DNA of 64,000 bases from positions 2,542,001-2,606,000 of the forward strand of contig NZ_CP061800.1 in the NCBI RefSeq assembly GCF_017377395.1. The letters are read 5' to 3'. A program made the translations under genes and the position numbers. The stretch's first letter is position 1, and the number at the start of each line of letters is the position of its first letter. This document shows, in pieces, positions 9,159 through 18,100 of this stretch. The stretch comes from Desulfonema magnum (lineage in GTDB: Bacteria > Desulfobacterota > Desulfobacteria > Desulfobacterales > 4be13). The notes under the pieces are model-generated. The model made no database searches and had not been told where the DNA came from. It worked only from the letters and a program-made list of their open reading frames with translations.

Positions 9159-10007
9159 TTATTTAAGGGCTTTTAGAAAATTCTCCGCTTTGACGTCCAC
9201 ACCTGTCCACAGGGCAAGGGTGCGTCTGGCCTGATTGGCAAGACAGGAAAGACCGTCCATAAAGCGAATGCCCCTTTTCCGCGCCATATCCTGCCAGAAA
9301 TTCTCACTGCGGCCATAATTCAGATCAACCACCAGCTCACAAACCGGCAGTTCAAGCTTTTGTATCAGATCCGCCAGTTCCGGGGCCTCATCATACCCGG
9401 AAACAGAAGTCGCGTTGACCAGAATATTTGCAGGAACAGATTTTTTGGGTAAGGATTCCAATAAATGAGCTTCTCCTCCGATACGATTGACTATGCTCCG
9501 GGTCTTATCTTGGCTCCGGCCTGTTATGAAAATGGAGCCTGCATGAAGCCAGTTTAATATAAAAACCACTGACCTGGCCGCTCCGCCCGTCCCAAAGACA
9601 ATGGCTGATCTGCCCGCCACATCAAAACCCGCCTCTCCCAGCGCATCCATAAAGCCAATGGCATTGGTGTTGTAGCCTTTGAGTTTCCCGCCAGAAGGGA
9701 CAATGGTATTGACGGAACCGATAATCGTGGCCCCTTCGGAAAGCTCGTCCATATGAGGTATGACCGCCTCTTTATAAGGCACGGTGACATTTGCACCCGC
9801 GATATTCAGGACGCTGAGGCTTCTCATTGCCTCGCCGATCATTCCGGGCCTGACCATGAAGGGCACATACCCGCCCTTCATACCAACCTGCCTCATCACT
9901 GCAGAAAACATGTCAGGCGATTTTGAATGAAAAATCCGCTCATCTCCCAGAATGCAAAACACATTTGTTTTTATTTTAACTTTAGAACTGACTTGGGTAT
10001 TTGTCAT
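9159..10007 (-). CDS. aroE: Shikimate dehydrogenase family protein with catalytic Asp replaced by Asn
   Basis: 282 residues, the usual length. Shikimate-binding SKSP (residues 28-31), NVTVPYK with the catalytic Lys, VNTIV, and a Rossmann motif GTGGAARS are all present. The usual NTD motif, whose Asp pairs with the Lys in catalysis, reads NTN: residue 115 is AAT (Asn, 9663-9665). Known family data indicate that this Asp matters strongly for turnover, so this copy may be slow, use another substrate, or not be the housekeeping enzyme. It stands alone among repeats, without other aromatic-pathway genes. Confidence 0.85.
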   Translation of the reverse strand: MTNTQVSSKVKIKTNVFCILGDERIFHSKSPDMFSAVMRQVGMKGGYVPFMVRPGMIGEAMRSLSVLNIAGANVTVPYKEAVIPHMDELSEGATIIGSVNTIVPSGGKLKGYNTNAIGFMDALGEAGFDVAGRSAIVFGTGGAARSVVFILNWLHAGSIFITGRSQDKTRSIVNRIGGEAHLLESLPKKSVPANILVNATSVSGYDEAPELADLIQKLELPVCELVVDLNYGRSENFWQDMARKRGIRFMDGLSCLANQARRTLALWTGVDVKAENFLKALK

Positions 10008-10057
10008 TTGTTATCCGCCATTTCTTGTTTGTCATACAGATTTTAACAAAAAAATTG

Positions 10058-10262
10058 TCCGGAGTGCCAAACTTGCAGTTTGGCATTATTTCCGATGTCA
10101 GAAAGAAACTGGAATATTCTGCCAAACTGCAAGTTTGGCACTCCGGAGCGCAAAGCCCTTACCTGAAAACCGGAGCATTGCCAAACCGCATTGCCAAACT
10201 GCAAGTTTGGCACTCCGGAGCGACAAAGCCTTACCTGAGAACCGGGGCAGCGCCAAACTGTG
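10058..10262. repeat. Cluster of CCAAACTGCAAGTTTGG hairpins linked to CTCCGGAG
   Basis: Three copies of a hairpin GCCAAACTGCAAGTTTGGCA (the first in reverse orientation) each joined to CTCCGGAG, at about 10058-10086, 10119-10148 and 10192-10222, with a partial copy near 10250. Isolated relatives occur at 5657-5685 and 10883-10906. Confidence 0.75.
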
Positions 10263-10300
10263 AGGGACCTTTGAATCGTTCCATCGGGACGGCATTTTTG

Positions 10301-10639
10301 TAGCAATGAGATGCCCTGTTTTTCCAATATTTTCTCCGGAGTGCGAAAAATACTTTTTCGCAATCGCAAAAATATAATTTTTGCACTCCGGATCCGCCTG
10401 GAACTTTTTTTTGTAGCAATGAGATGCCCTGTTTTTCCAATATGTTCTCCGGAGTGCGAAAAATACTTTTTCGCAATCGCAAAAATATAATTTTTGCACT
10501 CCGGATCCGCCTGGAACTTTTTTTTGTAGCAATGAGATGCCCTGTTTTTCCAATATTTTCTCCGGAGTGCGAAAAATACTTTTTCGCAATCGCAAAAATA
10601 TAATTTTTGCACTCCGGATCCGCCTGGAACTTCTTAAGT
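10301..10639. repeat. Three tandem copies of a 113-bp repeat
   Basis: Units start at 10301, 10414 and 10527 and are nearly identical. Each holds TAGCAATGAGATGCCCTG, then CTCCGGAGTGCGAAAAATAC, TTTTTCGCAATCGCAAAAA and GCACTCCGGATCCGCCTGG; the ends pair as a long hairpin. A divergent single unit occurs at 21081-21152. All reading frames through it are repeat artefacts. Confidence 0.85.
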
Positions 10640-10683
10640 CAACAGCATTGAAGGGACCCGGGAAGGGGGACGCTCTCTTATAC

Positions 10684-10840
10684 TCAGTAGATCGAAAAGT
10701 TTCCGGACTATGAGCGGTGCGGCAAAGAAACCCGGCTTTTTTTTCAGGACGGGACGCTCTCCCCCGCTGGAAAAAGCCGGGTTTCTCCCCCGTCCGCCGT
10801 GTCTGCCCGGTGACAGCCCGAAAACTTTTCGATCTACTGA
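10684..10840. repeat. MITE-like repeat family A, copy 3 (best preserved)
   Basis: 157 bp with clear terminal inverted repeats: TCAGTAGATCGAAAAGTTT on the left and its near-perfect complement ending CGATCTACTGA on the right. The interior matches copies 1 and 2 (GGTGCGGCAAAGAAACCCGG, then CCGGGTTTCTCC). Bases 10841-11090 beyond it show no gene. Confidence 0.8.
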
Positions 10841-11090
10841 TACTGCAAACATGCCGTGCCTACGGGACTTTCCAAACACGCCGCACGCTAAGTTCGGCAC
10901 TCCGGAGGGACAAAGATTTCAGAGGAAAAGGGAGTCAGAATGAATTATCCGGGGAAAACCTTTCTGAATCTGTGTCTGTGGAAAAATTCGGCCCCGGGGG
11001 AAGATCGCTCTTGTTCCGAAGTTTTTCTGACTCCCGGAGAGATGCCTTGTTACCTTCTGTCACTTGCAACGATCAGATGACAAATGACTG

Positions 11091-12389
11091 TTACAGACCC
11101 ACCCCTGCCAAATCCGGCCCCAGATATGTGCGTTCATTTTCCCCGAGAATCCCGAGGGACAGACAGATCAGTGTCCACAAATGAACAGAATGATAACCGC
11201 CCTCGTAATGTTCGCTAAGATCATGAATTTGGGCATGGCAATTATGACACGGTGTGATGCAATACGTCGCGCCTGTCTCCATTATTTGGTCAAATTTCCT
11301 TTTGCCGTAATACCGCCGGGCCTCAGGAAATCCTGACTGTAGAAATCCGCCGCCACCGCCGCAGCAGTAATTATTTGACCTGTTGGGCGTCATATCAACA
11401 AAATTTTCTTCCCCCACAACAGATGTTATAACAAAGCGCAGGTCTTCGGCAATAGGGTCGCCCAGAGATTTTCTCACCACCTGGCACGGATCCTGGGTTG
11501 TGAATTTTATCTTTAAATCCTTGTTCCAGTCGGAATTCACCTTGAGTTTGCCTTGTCTGATCCACTTGGCGTAATACTCGATAATACTTTTTATTTCAAA
11601 ACGATGTTCCACATTGAACTTTTTCAGCCCGACCCGGACTGCAAAAAATTCGTGACCTCATTCCGTATTCAGCCAGACCTTGCACCCAAGATCATCCACT
11701 GCTTTGGCCTTGATTCTTACAATTTTTTCCCACGCATCAGAATCCTGGCAGAACATGCAATAATTCTCCGCTGCCCAGCCTTTTGTTCCGTAGGTCCAGT
11801 CCGCTTCCGCAAGATGGAGGATCTTCCAAAGCGGAACCATTTCGTCAGGCTCGGTGACAGGCTCTCTGGAATTCTGATTCAGGAAAAAATATGCGCCCTC
11901 TTTATCCATCGGGGCTTGGAGGGTTTCAAAACCCTTCTGCGTTTCCCGCACCTCCTCTGCCACATCCTCCACCACAAAGCTCCAATCCTCCTCACTTGCG
12001 CCCATGGCGCTGCATGTATCGTGCTTCAGGGCCATGTCGCATGATCCCCGGATCCCCCTGGGCTGTTTATCTTTGGGCCAGTTTTTGCGCACATGGGCAA
12101 TAAGCGAAGGGATATCAATTTTCATGGGACACGCGTAAAGACATCGCTGACACATGGTACACATCCACGCCCAGGGGCTACTCAGGATTTCATCATCCAT
12201 ACCCAGGGACGCCATGCGTAAAAATTTTCTGGGATCCAAATCCTCAAGACCTGTGGCAGGACACCCTGAAGAACAGAGTCCGCATGTCAGACAGAGGTTC
12301 AGATTTCCCCCGTCAGGCAGCAGTTCCATCACCTTATCTTTGAAGATACTTTTTTTTCCCAGTTCCAGATCAATGACTTCGGATGACAT
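11091..12389 (-). CDS. HdrD/GlpC-type heterodisulfide-reductase-like Fe-S protein, selenocysteine-containing
   Basis: 432 residues when the in-frame TGA at 11658-11660 is read as selenocysteine (U244). Start chosen at the ATG with AAAGGAGA upstream; an earlier ATG lacks a site. Two 4Fe-4S motifs, CLTCGLCSSGCP (C33-C43) and CTMCQRCLYACP (C77-C87), form an HdrC-like part. An HdrB-like CCG part follows with CMFC near 216, then E-U-G-H at 243-246, C302, CCGGGGG at 342 and CHNC at 381. Related proteins have Cys in that E-C-G-H motif. The frame is unbroken on both sides of the TGA, homology is continuous, and a strong hairpin follows. In the cluster it likely passes electrons between HdrA/MvhD and another acceptor, replacing separate HdrB and HdrC subunits. 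Confidence 0.88.
11616..11651 (-). promoter_or_regulatory. SECIS-like hairpin of hdrD-like gene
   Basis: Read on the minus strand, 6 nt after the UGA, GAAUUUUUU pairs with AAAAAGUUC and, after one bulged G, CAGUCC pairs with GGGCUG around a GGGUC loop. The loop starts 22 nt after the UGA. Bacterial SECIS elements sit just downstream of the UGA with a G/U-bearing loop, as here. Confidence 0.75.
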
Positions 12390-12447
12390 ACTCTTCTCCT
12401 TTTCCGGCTTGAGAATTGAATACTGAGAACCGAATGTTGTCTGACCG

Positions 12448-12482
12448 TCAATTCTCAATTTTCAATTCTCAATTCTCAATTC
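12448..12482. repeat. Heptamer tract (TCAATTC)5
   Basis: Five 7-bp units (one TCAATTT variant) end exactly at the stop codon of the response regulator gene and fill the space before the hdrD-like gene. Confidence 0.9.
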
Positions 12483-12872
12483 CTAGAGTCCCAGAAGACC
12501 CTTGACGCTTTCAGTGATCTGTTCCGCAGAAGCCGGTTTGGGAAGATAGTCATCAGCCTCCGTACTCATTCCGTCACGGTGAGTATAACGAGTGGAGGTT
12601 ACCCGGTCAGCCACGGCAGTCAGTAATATCACAGGAATATCAGCATATTTTTCATCGCCTTTCAAATCCCTGCACATCTCGTATCCGTCTTTTTCAGGCA
12701 TCATGACATCGAGAACAATGGCATCCGGGGGATTTGCTTTGACCTTTTCGAGACCTTCGACGCCATCGTAAGCCACCTCAACTTCAAACCCCTCTTTTTC
12801 CAAATTTCCCTGGACAATAGAAGCAAAATCAGGTTCATCGTCAACAACAAGTATTCTTTTTTTCTCGCTCAT
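12483..12872 (-). CDS. Single-domain response regulator (CheY-like receiver)
   Basis: 129 residues, all one receiver domain: acidic pocket VVDDEPD, phospho-acceptor Asp in VLDVMMPEKDG, and the conserved Lys in YLPKPA. No output domain. It sits between metF and the hdrD-like gene on the same strand, so it is probably made with the enzyme subunits and may adjust the complex or relay to a partner kinase not present nearby. Receivers inside hdr/met clusters have been seen in related bacteria as far as I recall, but their role is not established. Confidence 0.9.
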   Translation of the reverse strand: MSEKKRILVVDDEPDFASIVQGNLEKEGFEVEVAYDGVEGLEKVKANPPDAIVLDVMMPEKDGYEMCRDLKGDEKYADIPVILLTAVADRVTSTRYTHRDGMSTEADDYLPKPASAEQITESVKGLLGL

Positions 12873-12918
12873 GGTTTCCCCTCCTTTATATTCAACCTAT
12901 AAATTAAAAATGGCATAA

Positions 12919-13854
12919 TTAACCTTCAACAACGGGTCTGGGATATAGTCCGCTTCGTTCAGCAATTTCAGGGACCTTTTCTTCCCATTCAATGGCCATG
13001 ATGTGAAATCCGCTCACGCCCTCTACTTCTTTGAGACGCTGAATTGCCTCCACACAGATATTGATTCCTTCTTCCGGCTGTTTTTCCTTGGGCACACCTG
13101 ACAGGCGTTTGATCACCTCATCCGGCACATCCATTCCCGGAACCCGATTTTTCATGTACCGGGCCATGCCGGCTGATTTCATGGGTGTCATACCGGCCAG
13201 GATAAACACTTTTTCATGGAGTCCCCGGTCGCGGGCCAGTTTCATCCATTCCTCGAACTTGTCGAGGTTATAAATGCACTGGGTCTGGATGAACTCGACG
13301 CCGGCCGCGATTTTTTTGGCCAGACGCGGCACCCGTATCTCAAACGGATCTGCAAAAGGATTCGCGGCCGCTCCCACAAATATTTTCGGGGGACGCTTAA
13401 TATCATCACCGCCCAGGAATTTTCCTTCGTCCCGCATTCTTCGGACCAGCTGGATGAGCTGCATCGAGTCAAGATCGTGAACATTCTGCCCCTGGGGACA
13501 GTCTCCGAAACTCTGATGATCTCCTGACAGACACAACATGTTGTGTATGTCAAACGAAGCCGCCCCGAGAATATCGCTTTGCAGGGCAATTCTGTTTCTG
13601 TCACGGGTCACCATCTGAAGTACCGGCTCCACGCCCATGAGTTTAAGATGAATACATGACGCCAGGCTGCACAGACGGGTGACAGAGGTCTGGTTATCTG
13701 TAATATTAATGGCATCAACATGATTCCGTATCAGTTCGGCCTTCTCCTTAATGGCTTCCGGATCACTGCCGCGCGGAGGCCCGCATTCGGATGTCACACC
13801 AAGGTGACCGGCCCTGAGAATTTTTTCCAGTTTACTCGGTGTTTTTACACTCAT
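12919..13854 (-). CDS. metF: Methylenetetrahydrofolate reductase MetF
   Basis: 311 residues, a TIM-barrel flavoprotein that reduces methylene-THF to methyl-THF in the methyl branch of the Wood-Ljungdahl pathway. Signature segments include TSECGPPRG near the N-terminus, INITDNQTS, TRDRNRIALQSD and LSGDHQSFGD. Its ATG overlaps the metV stop by 4 nt (ATGA), so translation is coupled. In acetogens MetF of this type gets electrons through MetV rather than straight from NAD(P)H; the same is expected here. Confidence 0.93.
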   Translation of the reverse strand: MSVKTPSKLEKILRAGHLGVTSECGPPRGSDPEAIKEKAELIRNHVDAINITDNQTSVTRLCSLASCIHLKLMGVEPVLQMVTRDRNRIALQSDILGAASFDIHNMLCLSGDHQSFGDCPQGQNVHDLDSMQLIQLVRRMRDEGKFLGGDDIKRPPKIFVGAAANPFADPFEIRVPRLAKKIAAGVEFIQTQCIYNLDKFEEWMKLARDRGLHEKVFILAGMTPMKSAGMARYMKNRVPGMDVPDEVIKRLSGVPKEKQPEEGINICVEAIQRLKEVEGVSGFHIMAIEWEEKVPEIAERSGLYPRPVVEG

Positions 13855-14519
13855 AGTTTCACATCCTCCCTGACCACTTTTCGGGGTCCCCCTGCTCTGT
13901 CTGTGGACCAGTCCTTTAAGGGAAAGATTTTTTCATAATCATCAAGGCGATCCAGTTCTTTCAGCCGATCAATGATTAACTGCCAGGCGCAGTCCAGTTC
14001 TTTGTTAATCTCACATTTTCCATTGCTTGATCCGCCGCACGGGCCGTTCAGAAGCCGCTTGGCACATCGGGAAACCGGACAGATTCCGCCTGTATAAGCG
14101 AGGATACACTGACCACATGCCTGACATCTTTCTGTCCAAAGTCCCCGCTCTTCCGTAGCGCCCAGGAAACAGGTATTTACTCCCGGATAAACCGGAACAG
14201 AATGGTATCTTTCCGCGGTGAACTGAACCCCGACCCCGCAGGCAAGGGAAAGGATCGCGTCATATTCATCCGCTATATCACGAATCTCTTCAAGATACTC
14301 ATTATCGCATTGTCGTTCCAGGGTTCTCTCATCTATCTTCATCTCTTTCCCCTGGTTGAGAAAATACATCCGCAGGGCCGAGGCCAGTATTCCGACCTCT
14401 TTTTTCCCTCCGGCCTCGCACACAGTGACACATTCGTTGCAACCCAGAATGAGAATTTTGTTATAGTCTTTAATTTCCTCTATAATCTCCTCAATGGGCT
14501 TTTTATCGGCGACAATCAT
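13851..14519 (-). CDS. metV: MetV, zinc/iron-sulfur partner of MetF
   Basis: 222 residues. Cysteine-rich throughout: GCNECVTVC near residue 26, CFLGATEE, CQACGQCILAYTGGICPVSRCAKRLLNGPCGG in the C-terminal half. This is the MetV family ('methylenetetrahydrofolate reductase C-terminal domain'), which carries electrons into MetF. Lies between mvhD and metF, with a 57-nt gap to mvhD and a 4-nt overlap with metF. No in-frame TGA here, unlike its neighbours. Confidence 0.92.
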   Translation of the reverse strand: MIVADKKPIEEIIEEIKDYNKILILGCNECVTVCEAGGKKEVGILASALRMYFLNQGKEMKIDERTLERQCDNEYLEEIRDIADEYDAILSLACGVGVQFTAERYHSVPVYPGVNTCFLGATEERGLWTERCQACGQCILAYTGGICPVSRCAKRLLNGPCGGSSNGKCEINKELDCAWQLIIDRLKELDRLDDYEKIFPLKDWSTDRAGGPRKVVREDVKL

Positions 14520-14576
14520 AAGATTTTACCTTTCTTATCAGAAGCCTTGCAGCGTGGTCAGATTGTGACCCGACTG

Positions 14577-15008
14577 CTAGGCCGCTTTCTTTTTAGCCAG
14601 TTTAATGGGATTTGGCCCCAGTTTGCGTATTTTTTCCGTCATCTCCCGGGCGATCTCAGCGAAAAGCGGACCTTCTCCCGAAGAAAGATTATACATCCGT
14701 GTTCTTTCGCCGGAAATACCAATGGTATTCAGTATCTGCTGGGCCTGTTCCACCCGTTTCTTTGCCCGGAAATTCCCGCTCTCATAACGGCAGTCCCCTT
14801 CCATACACCCTACCGCATATACACCGTCGGCTCCTTTTTCAAACGCTCGAAGGATATGAAGGACATCTATCTTTCCGGTGCATGGCACCCGTATGATCTT
14901 AATATTGGCCGGATATTGCAATCTCATCGAACCTGCCAGGTCCGCGGCGCTATATCCTCACTCATTGCAACAAAAGGCAATAATAATCGGCTCAAAATCT
15001 TCACTCAT
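14577..15008 (-). CDS. mvhD: MvhD/FlpD electron-transfer subunit, selenocysteine-containing
   Basis: 143 residues when the TGA at 14958-14960 is read as selenocysteine (U17). Without readthrough the protein would start at an internal ATG and lose the conserved N-terminus MSEDFEP...AFCCNE-U-GY; in homologues this reads CCNECGY. The start ATG at 15008 has a GGGGGG site. Other family marks: IKIIRVPCTGKID, VGCMEGDCRYESGN. MvhD links a hydrogenase, formate dehydrogenase or, in acetogens, MetFV to HdrA. Selenocysteine forms of this family are known. The neighbours are hdrA upstream and metV downstream. Confidence 0.92.
14928..14944 (-). promoter_or_regulatory. SECIS-like hairpin of mvhD
   Basis: On the minus strand CGGACC pairs with GGUUCG (one G-U) around a UGGCA loop, 19 nt after the UGA. 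Shorter than the hdrD hairpin but at the matching place. Confidence 0.6.
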
Positions 15009-15025
15009 AAAACCCCCCTGTTTAA

Positions 15026-15142
15026 TTGATAATTGATAATTGATAATTGATAATTGATAATTCTCAACTCTCAACTCTCAACTCTCAATTCTCAATTCTC
15101 AATTCTCAATTCTCAATTCTCAATTCTCAATTCTCAATTCAT
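15026..15142. repeat. Heptamer tracts between hdrA and mvhD
   Basis: (TTGATAA)n at 15026-15061 followed by (TCAACTC)3 and then (TCAATTC)n to about 15140. The hdrA stop codon and its last residues (LRIEN) are encoded inside the tract, so the repeat has grown into the coding end. Confidence 0.9.
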
Positions 15143-18100
15143 TCTCAAGCAACGCCTCAATCTTACTCATGATCTGATTATCTGTGTACCAGTTGAGTTC
15201 AATGGCCTTTGCGGGACATTCTGACGCACACACACCGCATCCGTGACACAGGGCTTCGTCAATTTCACTGACGCCGTCTTCATTGATCCTCGGCACACCG
15301 TAGGGACAGGATCGGACGCATATCAGACAGGACGCGCATTCATCCGGATTGACCACGGCTGTGACTGCGGACAGGGTGAGATACTCCTGGGAAAGCAGCG
15401 TTGTGGCCCGGGAAGCCGCTGCAAGCGACTGGCTAACAGATTCGGAAATAAGCTTGGGCCCGTGGGCGGAACCGCAGACATATATTCCTTCCGTGGCCAT
15501 ATCCACGGGTCTCAGTTTCACATGAGCTTCCATGAAAAAGCCTTCGGGGTTGCGTGCCAGTTTGACAATGGAGGAAAGTTCCTCTGTGTCTTCGGCCACC
15601 ACGCCCGCGCTCAGTGCGAGAATATCTGTACGCACCCTGATATGCCGGTTCAGTATGCGGTCACGAAACATCACTGTCAGCTGATCATCTTCGGATACTT
15701 CCACCTGAGGAAGCTCATCCGGTGTATAGCGGAAAAATAAGATGCCCTGACGCCTTGCTTCGGAATAGTAATCCTCCAGAAGTCCGTACATCCGCATATC
15801 CCGGTAAAGGATAAAGACATTGGCTTCGGGCCGGAGTTTTTTGATATGAAGCGCATTCTTGACAGCACTCTGACAGCAGATTCTGGAGCAGTTGGGATTT
15901 GCCTCGTTTCGGGACCCCACACACTGGATCATCACAACCTGATCTATGTCATCCGCCCCTTTTTCCTCCAGACGGTCCGCGAGTTCAAGCTGGGTCATGA
16001 CCCGGTCGTCTCTGCCGTACAGAAATTCTTTGGGGCTGTATTCCTTGCCGCCGGTCGCGAGAATGAGGACGCCGTGATCAATCTTCCTTTCATACATTCC
16101 CGGTCCCACAAGCACTTCAGTGGTGAAATTTCCCTTGAACCCTGAGAATCCCACGATAAGGGACTGGGTGAGGACCTGAATTTTAGGATGAGACGTCACC
16201 TTTTCAATCAGATCCTTCAGATAGGGTTTCACAGACGCGCCTTCAATGGTTTTGTGGAGACGGTTTGCCATGCCGCCCAGGCCCGGGTCTTTTTCCACCA
16301 AAAAGACATCAAATCCCTGGTCTGCAATTCCCAGTGCCGAAGTCATGCCCGCGACACCGCCGCCAATAATCAGCGCGCTCTGGGTAATCGGAATCTTTTT
16401 TTCATGGAGCGGATTGAGGGTCGCGGCGCGGGCCACAGCCATTCGTACCAGTTCTTTGGCTTTTTCCGTGGCTTTTTCCGGAGAATCAGAATGAATCCAG
16501 GAGTCCTGGTTCCGAATGTTTGCCATTTCAAAGAGGTACTTGTTCAGACCGCACGCTTCCAGTGTGTCCATAAAAATTGCTTCGTGAGTCTTGGGCGTGC
16601 AGGAAGCCACCACGATCCGGTTGAGGTTGTGTTCCTTGATTTGCTCCTTCATCTGGTCCTGAGCATCCTGGGAACAGGTAAAGAGATTCTGCCCCGCGAA
16701 AGCAACATGAGGAAGGGTTTTGGAATATTCCTCAACACCGTTCACATCAACAGCGCCGGAGATATTAATTCCGCAATTGCAGACAAAGACACCGATTCGG
16801 GGTTCCTGGCCTGTGAGATCAATTTCTTTTGGAATTTCAACGGTCTTTGTGCAGGTTCCCCTGGACACTGCCAGGCGGGACCCCGCGGCGCACGCGGCAG
16901 CGCTTCCGTCTGTGACAGAAGTCGGAATGTCTTTTGGCGACTGAAAAACACCACACGCGTAAACCCCTGGCCGGGACGTCTCCACTGGCGTAAAAGGCTC
17001 AGTGACTGCGAAATTGTACTTATCCACCGCGACATTCAGCCGTTTTGCCAGATCCGCGACAGATTCTGATATCTGAAGACCCACGGACAGGACCACGGTA
17101 TCAAACACTTCTTCCCGGATTTCTCCGGATTCGTCAGCGTATCTGACACAGAGGTCTTTGCTCTCTTTTACCTCATCAATGGTGTGAACCCGGGCCTTGA
17201 CAAAACGAATATCATCCTTTTTGGCCCGCTCATAATATCTTTCGTAATCTTTGCCAAAGGAGCGAATATCCATATTAAAGATACTGCATTCAAGATCACC
17301 GTGCGCGTGTTCTTTGGCAACCATGGCCTCTTTCAGCGCGTACATGCAGCAGACAGAGGAACAGTAGCCGTTACCGCATTTGTTGGTATCCCTGGATCCC
17401 ACGCACTGAAGCCATGCGATCTTTTTCGGCTCTTTTTCATCCGAAGGCCTTAACAGATGTCCCATGGTGGGACCGGACGCGCTCAGGATGCGCTCAAACT
17501 CCAGACTTGTCAGGACATTGGGATTGGTTTTGTAATGATAAAATTCGTCCAGCACATAGGGGTCAAACACATCGCCCCCGGGACAGAGGATCACAGCACC
17601 GACCGGAATGTCACGATCTGTCTGTGTCTGATTATGATCCACAGCACCGGCCATGCACGCCTGAACGCACTGGTAGCACTCGGAACAGATACCGCACTCC
17701 AGACACCGTTCAGCCTCTTTCCGGGCCTGTTCCTCTTTGTATCCTGCGGCCACTTCTTTGAAATTGTGTTCTCTTTCTTCCACAGAAAGATATGTCAGAG
17801 GCACGCGTTCCTTGTGAGGTTTATTCGCAGTATCAGGCTTTTCATAAACCCAGTTCTTTATCCTTCCCTCTGCAATGTCTTTTCCGTTGAGATAACGGTC
17901 AATGCTCTCAGCCGCGTCTTTGCCGCTGGCAACCGCTTCCACAACAGACCGGGGACCATAAACCGCATCACCTCCGGCAAAGACCCATTCCAAGGACGTC
18001 TGAAAGGTCACGGGGTCTGATTCAAGACCGCCTCTCGGGCCGATGGAAATGCGCTGGCCCTCGAGTCCGTCTTTGACTGACGGCTCCAGCATCTGGCCGA

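Noticed and set aside
10301..10639. CRISPR or coding tandem repeat
   Set aside because: The whole 113-bp unit repeats without spacer; frames through it lack starts with binding sites and translate hairpins.
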